The notes: generated from the letters alone by a model not told the origin. DNA of 64,000 bases from Williamsia herbipolensis (GCF_000964005.1 NZ_JXYP01000005.1:54969-118968); one strand, 5' to 3'; counted from the first letter of the stretch, positions 17,736-27,260 are shown. Numbers and translations are program-made.

Positions 17736-18931
17736 CCGCCGGCCCGGCGACGATGTCGCGTCGGAGCGCGCGACGTACTGCCCCGGCGGTCGACGTCGAC
17801 CTGTACGGCCGGCAGGCGCTGGTCGACCCGCACCCGGTGTACCGCCGGATCCGCGACGCCGGCCCCCTCGTCTGGCTGCCGCGCCACCGCGTGTGGGCCA
17901 TGGGTCGCTTCGACGACGTGCGCAACGCGCTGCGTGACGACGCGACCTTCCGTAGCGGACGCGGTGTCGCAGCGAACCCGGTCGCCAACCTCCTCGGCCG
18001 CAAGACGGTGCTCTCCAGTGACGACGACACACACGCGACACGGCGGCGGATCCTCATGCAGTCGTTGATGTCCCGTGCGATCCGACCCTCGCTGCCACTG
18101 TTGCGCGACGAGGCCGAGGCCACCGTGACGCGGCTGCTCCACCGCGAGTCCTTCGACGGCATCGCCGATTTCGCCACCCGACTACCGATCTCCGCCGTGG
18201 CCGACCTCGTCGGCGTGCGGGTCGGCCACGATCAGCTCCTCACGTGGGGCGCGAGCACCTTCGACATCCTCGGTCCGGTGAACCGGCGCACCCTCGACGC
18301 CACCGCGACGGCACTGGGGCTGTACCTCTACTCGATGCGACTGCGTCGATCGCAGGTCACACCCGACGGCTGGGCGGCGACCGTGTTCGACGCGGCCGAT
18401 CGCGGCGAGATCACGCGGTCCGAGGCGCGCACGATGGTCATCGATTTCGTCGCCCCCAGCCTCGACACCACCATCCTCGCCACGGGTCAGCTGCTGTGGA
18501 GCCTCGGTCGCGATCCGCAGCTCTACGCACAGCTGCGCGCAGAACCGGACCTCATCCCCACCGCGGTGGTGGAAGCCGTGCGCATGGCCTCACCGGTCCG
18601 CGGGTTCACGCGGACGGTCGCCCGCGACACCGAGATCGGCGGGGTCCGTCTCCCCGCTGGTGAGCGCGTGGTCCTGCTCTACGCGGCGGCGAACTTCGAC
18701 GAGCGACACTTCGACCGACCCGAGATGTTCTCGCTGCACCGCCGGGGCAGCAATCTCGGGTGGGGCCACGGCATGCACACCTGTGTCGGCATGCAGTTGT
18801 CGAAGCTGGAGATGCAGACCCTCCTCGAGGTCATGATCGCCCGGGTCAGCACCATCGAGGTGTCCGATCCGCAGCCGCTGACCAACAACTGCCTGCAGGG
18901 TCTCGCATCCTTTCAAGCGAGGTTCACATGA
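17732..18931 (+). CDS. Cytochrome P450
   Basis: Protein of 399 aa from the GTG overlapping the hydroxylase stop. Heme-binding loop LGWGHGMHTCVGMQLSKLEM, with the proximal Cys near residue 351; ExxR in EAVRMASPV. In the I-helix the usual acidic-Thr motif reads APSLDTTILA, so Asp-Thr replaces the more common Glu-Thr. No ferredoxin or reductase gene is in the operon, so electrons must come from elsewhere. Its placement between two aromatic hydroxylases suggests that it oxidises or demethylates a side chain of the aromatic substrate; inference. Confidence 0.92.
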   Translation: MTAGPATMSRRSARRTAPAVDVDLYGRQALVDPHPVYRRIRDAGPLVWLPRHRVWAMGRFDDVRNALRDDATFRSGRGVAANPVANLLGRKTVLSSDDDTHATRRRILMQSLMSRAIRPSLPLLRDEAEATVTRLLHRESFDGIADFATRLPISAVADLVGVRVGHDQLLTWGASTFDILGPVNRRTLDATATALGLYLYSMRLRRSQVTPDGWAATVFDAADRGEITRSEARTMVIDFVAPSLDTTILATGQLLWSLGRDPQLYAQLRAEPDLIPTAVVEAVRMASPVRGFTRTVARDTEIGGVRLPAGERVVLLYAAANFDERHFDRPEMFSLHRRGSNLGWGHGMHTCVGMQLSKLEMQTLLEVMIARVSTIEVSDPQPLTNNCLQGLASFQARFT

Positions 18932-20582
18932 GCACCGAGCGCGCCGACGGCCACGATCCCGTCATCGGTGCGAGCCCGAATGTGGAGGTGCTCATCGTCG
19001 GTCTCGGGCCCACCGGTGCCACGGCGGCGAATCTGCTGGGACAACGGGGCGTCTCGACCCTCGTCGTCGAGCGCGACGACTCGATCTATCCACGGCAGCG
19101 GGCAATCGCCTCCGACGAGGACGCTCACCGGGTGTGGCAGAACCTCGGCCTGTTCGACGAGATGCTCGAGACCATGTCGACCGACATCCGGGTGCACTTC
19201 AAGCACGGCAACCGCACGTTCATGTCGATGCAGGGCAACCAGAGTCGTGACCAAGGCGTGCCGGGAACCGCGTTCTACCATCAGCCCGAACTCGAACGTG
19301 TCCTGCGCCAGGGCATCCGTCGATTCCCGACGGTCGACATCCTTGCCGGTGTGGAAGCGGTCGGGCTCACGCAGTATGCCGACTCGGTGACCGTGACCCT
19401 GCGTCCGGTCGACGGTGGCGAGGAACAGATCGTGACCGCTCGCTACGTCATCGCCTGCGACGGTGGTTCCAGCTCCATCCGCAAACTGTCGGGAATCGCG
19501 TTGCCGGGCAGGCACATCGAGGAGCAGTGGTTCGACATCCAGCTGCGTGCCTGGTACGAGCTGCCGACGGACGCGCCGCTGGACTTCACGTTCATCTCCG
19601 ATCCTGAACGGCCGGGCGTCGACTGCCCCTGCCCATGGGCTACCACCGGGTCGAATACCGGGTCAACAAGGGTGAGACCGTCGAACAGCTGCAGACCGAG
19701 GCCGGACTGCGCGGCCTGTTGGCCGAACGCGGCATCGACTACGACGAGGTCGAGATCTTCCGCAGCTGGGGTTACACCTTCCACATCCGCCAGGCGCAAC
19801 GGTGGCGCGATCGGCGGGTCTTCCTGGCCGGCGACGCCGCACACATCATGCCGCCGTTCGCCGGGCAGGGTGTGTCCTCCGGCGTGCGGGATGTCGCGAA
19901 CCTGTGTTGGAAGCTCGACGCCGTCCTCAACGCCGATGCGGGCGAGGAGTTGCTCGACTCCTATGAGTCGGAACGACGCCCCAACGTCGAGCAGCTCACG
20001 ACGTTCAGCCTCACCATCGGTGGCACCGTCATGCTCGGCAGCAGGCTCGCCTCGCATCTGCGTGACGCGGTGTTCATCGCGGCGGCCAGAATCCCCCTGC
20101 TCGGTGCGTGGATGACCGGGATCGGACCGAAACCGCTGTACCGGCTCGGCACCTCCGGCGGGTTCTTTGCCCGCAGCACGTCACGACGGCGTCGCCGGAG
20201 CCTTCGAGGCGAGTTCATCAAGCAGCCCTGGGTGTCCGGCGCCGACCACACCCCGGTTCGTCTCGACACCGTTCTCGACAACCGCTGGGCGTGGGTCGGG
20301 TTCCCCGAATCCCCGATTCCCCCGGTCCTTGCCGCTGCCGGGGTCGCCGACGTCAGGCTCGACTACGCCACGGCGATCGCCGACCACAACGTGGCACCCG
20401 GACACCATGTCGACACCGAACGCATCCTCGAACGTCAGTTCCGCCGCAACCGGGTGCACGCGGTCCTCGTGCGTCCCGATCGCTTCATCTACGTCGGCGA
20501 CCGCGAGATGACGCGATCCGGCATGGAGCGGGTCGCAGCGGCCGTGGTTCCCGACCTCCCCGTGGCAGCCCGAGCGTCCTGA
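18928..20582 (+). pseudogene. FAD-dependent aromatic hydroxylase, frameshifted
   Basis: Two overlapping open frames together make one MhpA-like flavoprotein of about 551 aa. The first part (from ATG 18928, overlapping the P450 stop) has the FAD motif VLIVGLGPTGATAANLLGQRG and CDGGSSSIRKLSGI; the second, from about 19630, has FLAGDAAHIMPPFAGQGVSSGVRD and a normal C-terminus. The break lies at the C-run 19626-19629: one extra C would restore VDCPLPMGYHRVEYR. Coding quality is good on both sides, so this is either a very recent mutation, phase variation at a short homopolymer, or a sequencing error. If real, the protein would lack its FAD GD motif. Confidence 0.85.
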
Positions 20583-20664
20583 GACACCTCCATGACATCC
20601 GACCCGGCATCGCTTCTCGTCCAGCCGTTGACTCAAGAACGGAATCGGTGTTCACTCCTTCGGT

Positions 20665-21351
20665 ATGGCCTATCGACGCACCCCCGCCGTGCAGCGGCGT
20701 CTGGATGAACTCCGGGCGCGGCTGATCGACGCGGCGATCGCGCAGGTGGCCGAGCACGGGTACGCGGGGTGCTCGGTCGCGTCGGTCGCCGCGGCCGCCG
20801 GTGTCGGCACCGGCACGGTGTACCGCCACTTCGAGGGCAAGAGCGAACTGTTCGCCGAGGTCTTCCGCATCGTGTGCGGCCGCGAGGTGCAGGCGATGGT
20901 CGAGATCGGTGAGATGGCCCGCGCCACCGACGGTCGTGCGGTCGACGCCGTCGTGGCCTCGGTGTGCGCGTTCGCCGATCGTGCGCTGCGCACGCCCACC
21001 CTCGCCCACGCCCTCCTGGTCGAACCGGTCGATCAGACCATCGACACCGAACGCCTGGCGTTCCGCACGTCGTTTCGCGACAACCTGTCGGTGGCGATCG
21101 ACGCCGCCGCCGACGCCGGCGAGATCCCGTACCAGAACAGCGAGTTCACCGCGGCGTGCATCGTCGGGGCGATCGGCGAGGCGCTGGTGACACCGTTGGC
21201 CCGCAGCGCGCACACCCACGAGACACCCGACCCGACGACTCTGACCACCGACATCACCACCTTCACCCTTCGAGCACTGGGGAGCACCGATGCACAGCAC
21301 ACACGAGGTCACCAATCAGGTTCCGCCGCTGGTGGATTACGACGCGGCTGA
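20665..21351 (+). CDS. TetR-family transcriptional regulator
   Basis: Protein of 228 aa with an N-terminal TetR HTH (LRARLIDAAIAQVAEHG, VASVAAAAGVGTGTVYRHF, EGKSELF) and a C-terminal ligand domain (VTPLARSAH near the end). A TTGACT element at about 20627 could be its -35 box. The last 62 nt overlap the start of the acyl-CoA dehydrogenase gene in another frame, so the two are co-transcribed; it probably controls that gene and itself. Confidence 0.9.
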   Translation: MAYRRTPAVQRRLDELRARLIDAAIAQVAEHGYAGCSVASVAAAAGVGTGTVYRHFEGKSELFAEVFRIVCGREVQAMVEIGEMARATDGRAVDAVVASVCAFADRALRTPTLAHALLVEPVDQTIDTERLAFRTSFRDNLSVAIDAAADAGEIPYQNSEFTAACIVGAIGEALVTPLARSAHTHETPDPTTLTTDITTFTLRALGSTDAQHTRGHQSGSAAGGLRRG

Positions 21352-22927
21352 ATACCCGCCGATCCTCGAGGCGCTGAGCCGCGAGGGCGCCGACTCCGCG
21401 CTGGAGACGATCCACGAGGTCGGCCGTCGGGCGGGCAGCGCCGAGGCCATCGAGTGGGGTGACCTCGCCGAGGACCACCCACCGGTGCTCCACACCCACG
21501 ACCGCTACGGCCACCGCGTCGACGAGGTGCGCTACGACCCCGCCTACCACCAGCTCATGACGACCGCGGTCGAGCTGGGCCTGCACGCCGCGCCGTGGGC
21601 CGACCCCGACCCGCACGCCCACCTGCACCGCGCCGCGAAGCTGACCGTGTGGGGTCAGACCGACGCCGGCCACCAGTGCCCCATCTCCATGACGTACGCG
21701 ATGGTGCCCGCCCTGCGCCACAACGCCGAGCTCGCCGCGCAGTACGAACCGCTGCTCGCCGCGAAGGTCTACGACCCGAGAACCGCCGCGCCGCTGACCA
21801 AGGACGGACTCATCGCCGGCATGTCGATGACCGAGAAGCAGGGCGGCTCCGACGTCCGGTCGGGGACCACGCGCGCCGTCCCGCAGGCCGACGGCAGCTA
21901 CCTGCTGACCGGGCACAAGTGGTTCACCTCGGCACCGATGTCGGACGTGTTCCTCGTGCTCGCGCAGGCGCCCGGCGGACTGAGCTGCTTCTTCCTCCCG
22001 CGCGTGCTGCCCGACGGGACCCGCAACCGGATGTTCCTGCAGCGCCTCAAGAACAAGCTCGGCAACCACTCCAACGCGAGCAGCGAGATCGAGTACGACG
22101 AGGCGACCGCCTGGCTCGTCGGTGAGGAGGGACGCGGTGTCCCCACCATCGTCGAGATGGTGAACATGACCCGCCTCGACTGCATCATCGGCGCCTCGAC
22201 CGGTATGCGCGCCGGCACACATCAGGCGACCCATCACGCCGTGCACCGCAGCGCTTTCGGTGCGGCCCTCGTCGATCAGCCGCTCATGCGCAACGTGCTG
22301 GCCGATCTCGCCGTCGAGGCGGAGGCGTCCACGACGGTCGCGATGTGGCTGGCCGCCCTCACCGACCGCGCGACCTCCGGTGACGACCGAGCGGCCTCGC
22401 TACGGCGTATCTCGCTGGCGGTCAGCAAGTACTTCGTGTGCAAGCGCAACCCCCTGCACGCGGCCGAGGCGTTGGAATGCCTGGGCGGCAACGGATACGT
22501 CGAGGATTCGCGGATGCCGCGGATCTACCGCGAGGCGCCGCTGCTGTCGGTGTGGGAGGGTTCGGGCAACGTCGCCGCCCTCGACACGCTGCGCGCCATG
22601 GCGAAGCAGCCCGAGACGCTCGAGGTGTTCTTCGACGAGCTCGACACCGCCACCAGAGCCGACGACCGGTACGACGCGGCGGTGACGCGGTTGAAGGCCG
22701 AGTTCGGCGACTTCGACACCATGCAGCACCGCGCGCGACGCGTGGTCGGCGACATGGCGCTGGCGCTGCAGGGTTCACTGCTGATCCGACACGGCCACCC
22801 GGCGGTGTCGGATGCGTTCTGCGCCAGTCGACTCGGCGGTGACTGGGGCAGCGTCTTCGGGACGCTGCCCGTCGGTGTCGACACCGCGGCCATCATCGAC
22901 CGCGCGACCCCGAAGGTCGGTACGTAG
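21290..22927 (+). CDS. Acyl-CoA dehydrogenase, AidB-like
   Basis: Protein of 545 aa; start supported by GGGGAG 6 nt upstream although it lies inside the preceding TetR gene. Acyl-CoA dehydrogenase features: SMTEKQGGSDVRS, GHKWFTSAPMSDVFLVLAQ and the FAD/C-terminal segment LGGNGYVEDSRMPRIYREAP followed by WEGSGNVAALD. The long N-terminal extension (about 150 residues before the catalytic core) and the WEGSGN motif mark the AidB/DNA-alkylation-response subfamily, some of whose members are isovaleryl-CoA dehydrogenases. Substrate open. Confidence 0.9.
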   Translation: MHSTHEVTNQVPPLVDYDAAEYPPILEALSREGADSALETIHEVGRRAGSAEAIEWGDLAEDHPPVLHTHDRYGHRVDEVRYDPAYHQLMTTAVELGLHAAPWADPDPHAHLHRAAKLTVWGQTDAGHQCPISMTYAMVPALRHNAELAAQYEPLLAAKVYDPRTAAPLTKDGLIAGMSMTEKQGGSDVRSGTTRAVPQADGSYLLTGHKWFTSAPMSDVFLVLAQAPGGLSCFFLPRVLPDGTRNRMFLQRLKNKLGNHSNASSEIEYDEATAWLVGEEGRGVPTIVEMVNMTRLDCIIGASTGMRAGTHQATHHAVHRSAFGAALVDQPLMRNVLADLAVEAEASTTVAMWLAALTDRATSGDDRAASLRRISLAVSKYFVCKRNPLHAAEALECLGGNGYVEDSRMPRIYREAPLLSVWEGSGNVAALDTLRAMAKQPETLEVFFDELDTATRADDRYDAAVTRLKAEFGDFDTMQHRARRVVGDMALALQGSLLIRHGHPAVSDAFCASRLGGDWGSVFGTLPVGVDTAAIIDRATPKVGT

Positions 22928-22933
22928 CGTCGG

Positions 22934-23812
22934 TCAGCCGTTGACCTTGCTGATCACGTTGTCGGCGAACATCCGCAGGTTGTCGATCTTGTTCTGGAGC
23001 GGCTCGGTGTCGGGTCCGACGATGTACGGGATACGGAAGCCGACGATGACGTCGGTGATGCCCTTGTCCTCGAGTCGCTTGCACCCGTCGGGGGTGTAGG
23101 CGTCGAGCGAGATCACATGGATCTCGAAGGGGTCGTCGAGCTTTCCCTCGCCCTTTCGGATGTCGTGTAGCTTCGCCAGCAGTGCGTCGAGTTCCTCGGG
23201 CTGACCGCCGCCGTGCATCCACCCGTCGCCGCGGACGACTGCTCGTTTCAGCGCGAGATCGGCGTGGCCACCGACCAGCAGGGGAATCGGTTGTGTCGGT
23301 GCGGGGGTCATCTTGATGCGCGGGAAATCGTAGAACTCGCCGTGGAACTCGAAGTACTCACCGGTCGACAGGCCGCGGATGATGTCCATGCACTCGTTCA
23401 TCCGCTTGCCGCGGCGCGCGTAGTCGACGCCCATGATGTCGTAGTCCTCGGGCCACGGGCTGGTGCCGACACCCAGAGCGAGGCGGTTGTTCGTCATGAA
23501 CGCCACCGACATCGCCTGCTTGGCCACCAGCACCGGCGGTCGCACCGGCAGCTTCAACACGAACGGGTTGAAGCGGATCGACTTCGTGACCGCGCCCATC
23601 GCCATCGCCTGGATGAACGTCTCGATGAACGCCTTGCCGTCGAGGAACTCGCGGTTGCCGTCCTCGGTGTAGGGGTAGGTGGAGTCCGATTCCTCGGGAT
23701 AGGCCAGCGAGTCGGGGATGGTGAACCCCGCGTATCCCGCCTCTTCGGCCGCGACCGCCAGATCGGGATAGAAGCGGGGATCCGTCATCGCCTCGGCATA
23801 GGTGAATCGCAT
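22934..23812 (-). CDS. LLM-class (probably F420-dependent) oxidoreductase
   Basis: Protein of 292 aa with the luciferase-like monooxygenase TIM barrel: AEEAGYAGFTIPDSL near the N-terminus, VAKQAMSVAFMTNNRLALGVGTSPWPED, YARRGKRMNECMDIIRGL and PIPLLVGGHADLALKRAVVRGDGW. In this lineage such proteins usually use F420; FMN cannot be excluded. A perfect 14-bp KstR-type operator lies about 40 bp upstream (23852-23865), pointing to control by the cholesterol-catabolism repressor and a role in sterol or related side-chain metabolism. Convergent with the acyl-CoA dehydrogenase, 6 nt apart. Confidence 0.88.
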   Translation of the reverse strand: MRFTYAEAMTDPRFYPDLAVAAEEAGYAGFTIPDSLAYPEESDSTYPYTEDGNREFLDGKAFIETFIQAMAMGAVTKSIRFNPFVLKLPVRPPVLVAKQAMSVAFMTNNRLALGVGTSPWPEDYDIMGVDYARRGKRMNECMDIIRGLSTGEYFEFHGEFYDFPRIKMTPAPTQPIPLLVGGHADLALKRAVVRGDGWMHGGGQPEELDALLAKLHDIRKGEGKLDDPFEIHVISLDAYTPDGCKRLEDKGITDVIVGFRIPYIVGPDTEPLQNKIDNLRMFADNVISKVNG

Positions 23813-23851
23813 GATCGGTCTCCTCGGTCGTCCATCGGCATCGACCTCGAT

Positions 23852-23865
23852 TAGAACATGTTCTA
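23852..23865. promoter_or_regulatory. KstR-type operator
   Basis: Perfect palindrome TAGAACATGTTCTA, matching the published KstR consensus TnnAACnnGTTnnA at every fixed position. It lies 40 bp upstream of the LLM oxidoreductase start at 23812, where bound KstR would block transcription in the absence of sterol-derived CoA ligands. Confidence 0.75.
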
Positions 23866-23949
23866 GTTCTCGTCACGGCCCACTTCCCGCTCCACTTACC
23901 CAGCGACGCGCCACGTACAAGCGGAGCGCGACTCGGAGCGCGAACCGCG

Positions 23950-24852
23950 TCAGGGTCGCGTGAAGTGCTCGCGTCGGCCCTGGCCGCGCAGGCGTACCCA
24001 CTCGCGGAAGCCCGCGATGTCACGCCTCTGCACGAGGAAATACCAGCCGAAGCGGGCGTACTCCTGCGGGATCAGCTTCCGCAGGCCCGGCTGGTGTAGC
24101 AGGTAGCCGCGGTTGCGGTAGGTGAAGAACCGCTTGGTGGCGTCATCGGGGTACTGGGTGTGCATCCGTCCGCCGAGGATCGGCCGGAACTCCGCGGTGC
24201 CGTCGGGATGCAGATACGCGGTGATCAGACAGGTGCCGAACCGCAGACCGGACCGGACGAGGCGTCGGTGCATCTCCACCTCGTCACCGCGCACGAACAG
24301 GCGCAGGTCGGGGACGCCGACGGCGTCGATGGCCCGCGCGGAGAACAGGGCGCCGTTCATCAACGAGGCGATCCCGTCGAGGACCTCCTCGGTCTCCTCG
24401 GGCCCGGCGAACAGTTCCGATCGTTTGCGGCGCCACACGACACCGCGCCGCAGCGGGAACGCGAGGGTGTCGGGGTCGTCGATGTTGCAGACCACCGGCG
24501 ACAGCTCGTCGTAGCCACCCTCGGTCGCGCAGCGCAGCAGGGTGGCGAGCACCTCGGGTCCCTCGGGCCGCCCGTCGTCGTCGGCACACCACACCCAGTC
24601 GGCGCCCAGGGCGAGGGCGTGCAGCATCCCGAGGGCGAAACCGCCTGCACCGCCCAGGTTGTGGGCCGATCCGATGTAGGTGGTCGGGACGTCGAGGCCG
24701 GAGACGAGGTCGGCGACGTCGGTCTCGTCACCGTTGTCGACCACCACCAGATGATCGATGGGACGGCTCTGACCGGTCAGCACCGCCAGCGACTGTCGCA
24801 GCAGTTCGACGCGACGGTGGGTGACCACCACCGCGACAACGCGCTCCGTCAC
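23950..24852 (-). CDS. glfT1: Galactofuranosyltransferase GlfT1
   Basis: Protein of 300 aa matching GlfT1, which adds the first galactofuranose residues to decaprenyl-diphosphoryl-GlcNAc-Rha during arabinogalactan synthesis. GT2-type fold: VVVTHRR at the N-terminus, the NLGGAGGFALGMLHAL block, metal-binding Asp91-93 in CADDDG, then FVRGDEVEMHRRL and GGRMHTQYPDD, all typical of GlfT1. Its start overlaps the stop of the transporter ATPase (ATGA at 24849), so export and synthesis of the galactan are coupled. Cytoplasmic, membrane-associated. Confidence 0.95.
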   Translation of the reverse strand: MTERVVAVVVTHRRVELLRQSLAVLTGQSRPIDHLVVVDNGDETDVADLVSGLDVPTTYIGSAHNLGGAGGFALGMLHALALGADWVWCADDDGRPEGPEVLATLLRCATEGGYDELSPVVCNIDDPDTLAFPLRRGVVWRRKRSELFAGPEETEEVLDGIASLMNGALFSARAIDAVGVPDLRLFVRGDEVEMHRRLVRSGLRFGTCLITAYLHPDGTAEFRPILGGRMHTQYPDDATKRFFTYRNRGYLLHQPGLRKLIPQEYARFGWYFLVQRRDIAGFREWVRLRGQGRREHFTRP

Positions 24853-25691
24853 GCCGGATCGGCCGAACCGGCGCGCGCGGCATCGTCGCGCGCCTTGTCA
24901 TCCCGGGCGACATCGGCGATCACGTCGCGTACGTGGCGCGCGGCGTCGGGCCCCTCGTAGGCGCCGACGACCTCCTCGATGCCACCGTCCATGCGGATCT
25001 GGCCGTGATCGATCCACAGTGCCCGGTCGCACAGCTGGGCCAGGAACTCGTTGGAATGGCTGGCGAACACCAGGATTCCGGAACGCTTCACCAGATCCTG
25101 CAGTCGCACACGGGCTTTGCGCATGAAATCGGCGTCGACCGCACCGATACCCTCGTCGAGGATGAGGATCTCGGGGTCGATGGAGGTGACCACGCCGAGC
25201 GACACCCGCACCCGCATACCGGTCGAGTACGTGCGCAGCGGCATCTTCAGGTAGTCGCCCAGCTCGGTGAACTCGGCGATCTCATCGGTCTTCTTGAGCA
25301 TCTCCCGACGACTCATGCCGAGGAACATGCCGCGGATGATGATGTTCTCGTAACCCGAGATCTCCGGGTCCATGCCGACGCCGAGATCGAACACCGGCGC
25401 GACGCGACCGGAGATCTTGCAGGCCCCGCGCGTCGGCTCGTAGATGCCCGACAGCAGCCTCAGCAGCGTCGACTTGCCGGCGCCGTTGTGGCCGACGAGA
25501 CCGATCCGGTCGCCGTGCGAGAGATGCAGGTCGATGTTCTTGAGCGCCTCGACCACGACGACGTTCGACTCGTTCGAGCCGATCACGCCACCGGCGCGAC
25601 CGAGGACCGACTTCTTGAACGACCGTGTCTTCGCGTCGAAGATGGGGAAGTCGACGCACGCGCCCCAGGTGTCCAACCGCACTGTGCTCAT
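24849..25691 (-). CDS. wzt: Galactan/polysaccharide ABC exporter ATP-binding protein
   Basis: Protein of 280 aa; Walker A GHNGAGKST at residues 67-75, signature YSTGMRVRV, Walker B LILDEGIGAVD, H-loop FASHS. It resembles Wzt/RfbE (Rv3781-type), the ATPase for export of lipid-linked galactan across the plasma membrane. It lacks the extra C-terminal carbohydrate-binding domain of O-antigen Wzt proteins. The C-terminal tail is rich in Asp, Arg and Ala. It forms an operon with the permease upstream (10 nt gap) and glfT1 downstream (4 nt overlap). Confidence 0.94.
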   Translation of the reverse strand: MSTVRLDTWGACVDFPIFDAKTRSFKKSVLGRAGGVIGSNESNVVVVEALKNIDLHLSHGDRIGLVGHNGAGKSTLLRLLSGIYEPTRGACKISGRVAPVFDLGVGMDPEISGYENIIIRGMFLGMSRREMLKKTDEIAEFTELGDYLKMPLRTYSTGMRVRVSLGVVTSIDPEILILDEGIGAVDADFMRKARVRLQDLVKRSGILVFASHSNEFLAQLCDRALWIDHGQIRMDGGIEEVVGAYEGPDAARHVRDVIADVARDDKARDDAARAGSADPA

Positions 25692-25701
25692 CGCGTTCCC
25701 C

Positions 25702-26565
25702 TCAGACCCAGTAGGCCACGCGGGCCCGGTAGTTGCGGAGCACGAGGAGCGCGGCCGCCCAGCCCACCGCCGTGCAGCCGATCACGATGAACCAGTGGTA
25801 GGCCGCCACGTGCGCGCCGACGAGTGGCCCCCGGGAGATCTCGAGATAGTGGAACATCGGGTTGAGCTCCACCAGCTTGAGCCGCTCCGAGTTCTTGGCG
25901 TTCTGGCCGAGGTTGTCGGTGGTCCAGATGATCGGCGTCATGAAGAACACGAGCTGCACCACCGTCGCGAGCAGCTGGCCGATGTCCCGGAACCGGGTCG
26001 AGAGGATCCCGAAGACGATCGTCACCCAGATCGCGTTGAGCGCGAAGAGGAACAGCGCCGGGATGATCAGCACGATCGTCCAGTTCACCGGCTGCGGGAA
26101 CACCGCCATCACCACGGCGTAGATGACGATGTTGTGGGCGAAGATGATCGACTGCCGCCACACCAGCCGGTAGACGTGCACGCTCAGCGCCGACGGGATC
26201 TGCTTGAGCAGGCCCTCGTTGCTGGAGAACACCACCGAGCCCTCGAGGATGGACTGGGAGATGAAGTTCCAGAAGATCAGCCCGAGGGTGACGTGCGGCA
26301 GGAAGGTCTTGATGTCGATGCCGAACAGTTCTCCGTAGAGAAGGCCCATCGCGACGGCGGTGACACCGGTCGCGACGGTGATCCACAGCGGACCGAGCAG
26401 GGATCGGCGATAGCGCTGTTTGATGTCCTGCCATCCGAGCAGGGCCCACAGTTCACGCTGGCCGAAGCCGGTGCGCAAGTCGGTCCACGCGCGCCGGAAC
26501 GTCCTCGAGTCCGATGCGACCGGCGCGGCCGGCGAGACGTCGTCATCGTGCAGAACAGTGGACAC
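25702..26565 (-). CDS. wzm: Galactan/polysaccharide ABC exporter permease
   Basis: Protein of 287 aa with a hydrophilic N-terminus (about 35 residues), then six membrane segments characteristic of ABC-2 polysaccharide permeases: LLGWQDIKQRYRRSLLGPLW, then LPHVTLGLIFWNFISQSI and ELNPMFHYLEISRGPLVG. Partner of the ATPase immediately downstream, together the Rv3781/Rv3783-type galactan exporter. First gene of the permease-ATPase-glfT1 transcription unit. Confidence 0.94.
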   Translation of the reverse strand: MSTVLHDDDVSPAAPVASDSRTFRRAWTDLRTGFGQRELWALLGWQDIKQRYRRSLLGPLWITVATGVTAVAMGLLYGELFGIDIKTFLPHVTLGLIFWNFISQSILEGSVVFSSNEGLLKQIPSALSVHVYRLVWRQSIIFAHNIVIYAVVMAVFPQPVNWTIVLIIPALFLFALNAIWVTIVFGILSTRFRDIGQLLATVVQLVFFMTPIIWTTDNLGQNAKNSERLKLVELNPMFHYLEISRGPLVGAHVAAYHWFIVIGCTAVGWAAALLVLRNYRARVAYWV

Positions 26566-26614
26566 GGTGCACGAGCCTACCGGCCTCGCCGTGCGACGAC
26601 GGTCCCGCGGCAGG

Positions 26615-27157
26615 TCAGAGGTACTGGCCGGTGCCGGTCACGCCGTGTCCGCCGGACATCGGTCCGCCGGCGGGACCGGGCAGCTGTCCCTGACGCATCT
26701 GCTCGAGCTGCGCGCGGGCGGCCATCTGCTGGGCGAACAACGCCGTCTGGATGCCGTGGAACAGTCCTTCGAGCCAGCCGACGAGCTGGGCCTGGGCGAT
26801 CCGCAGCTCGGCGTCGGACGGTGTCGACTCGTCGGTGAACGGCAGTGCCAACCGCTCGAGCTCCTCGCGCAGCTCGGGCGCAAGACCGTCCTCGAGTTCA
26901 CGGATCGACGACTGGTGGATCTCCTTGAGTCGGGTGCGGCTGGCGTCGTCGAGAGGAGCCGCGCGCACCTCCTCGAGCAGCTGCTTGATCATCGTGCCGA
27001 TCCGCATCACCTTGGCCGGCTGCTCCACCATGTCGGTGAGGCCACCCGACCCCTCGTGGTCGTCGCCGGCGCCGGTCGGGCCACCGGGCCCGACCACCAC
27101 GATGCGGTCGTCGGAGTCCGTGGAGTCCGACCCTGAACCGAAGACTGGGGATGTCAT
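26615..27157 (-). CDS. bpa: Bacterial proteasome activator Bpa/PafE
   Basis: Protein of 180 aa. The helical core (VEQPAKVMRIGTMIKQLLEEVR through LVGWLEGLFHGIQTALFAQQ) closely matches mycobacterial Bpa (Rv3780), a dodecameric ATP-independent ring that docks on the 20S proteasome. The last residues GTGQYL hold the GQYL C-terminal motif that inserts into the proteasome alpha ring. The acidic N-terminus is variable. It lies 49 nt upstream of the galactan exporter operon on the same strand. Confidence 0.95.
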   Translation of the reverse strand: MTSPVFGSGSDSTDSDDRIVVVGPGGPTGAGDDHEGSGGLTDMVEQPAKVMRIGTMIKQLLEEVRAAPLDDASRTRLKEIHQSSIRELEDGLAPELREELERLALPFTDESTPSDAELRIAQAQLVGWLEGLFHGIQTALFAQQMAARAQLEQMRQGQLPGPAGGPMSGGHGVTGTGQYL

Positions 27158-27260
27158 GTACCCATTGTGCGATATGCGTCCGACGCCATGTGGGCACCGT
27201 CCCCACCTGCGGTGACGAGCTGGTATGGATCACCTAAGCGAACGGTCTATCGTGTCTGCC

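Noticed and set aside
21290..21351. Frameshift between the TetR and acyl-CoA dehydrogenase genes
   Set aside because: Both proteins are complete and each has its own ribosome site; the 62-nt overlap is natural coupling, not a broken gene.
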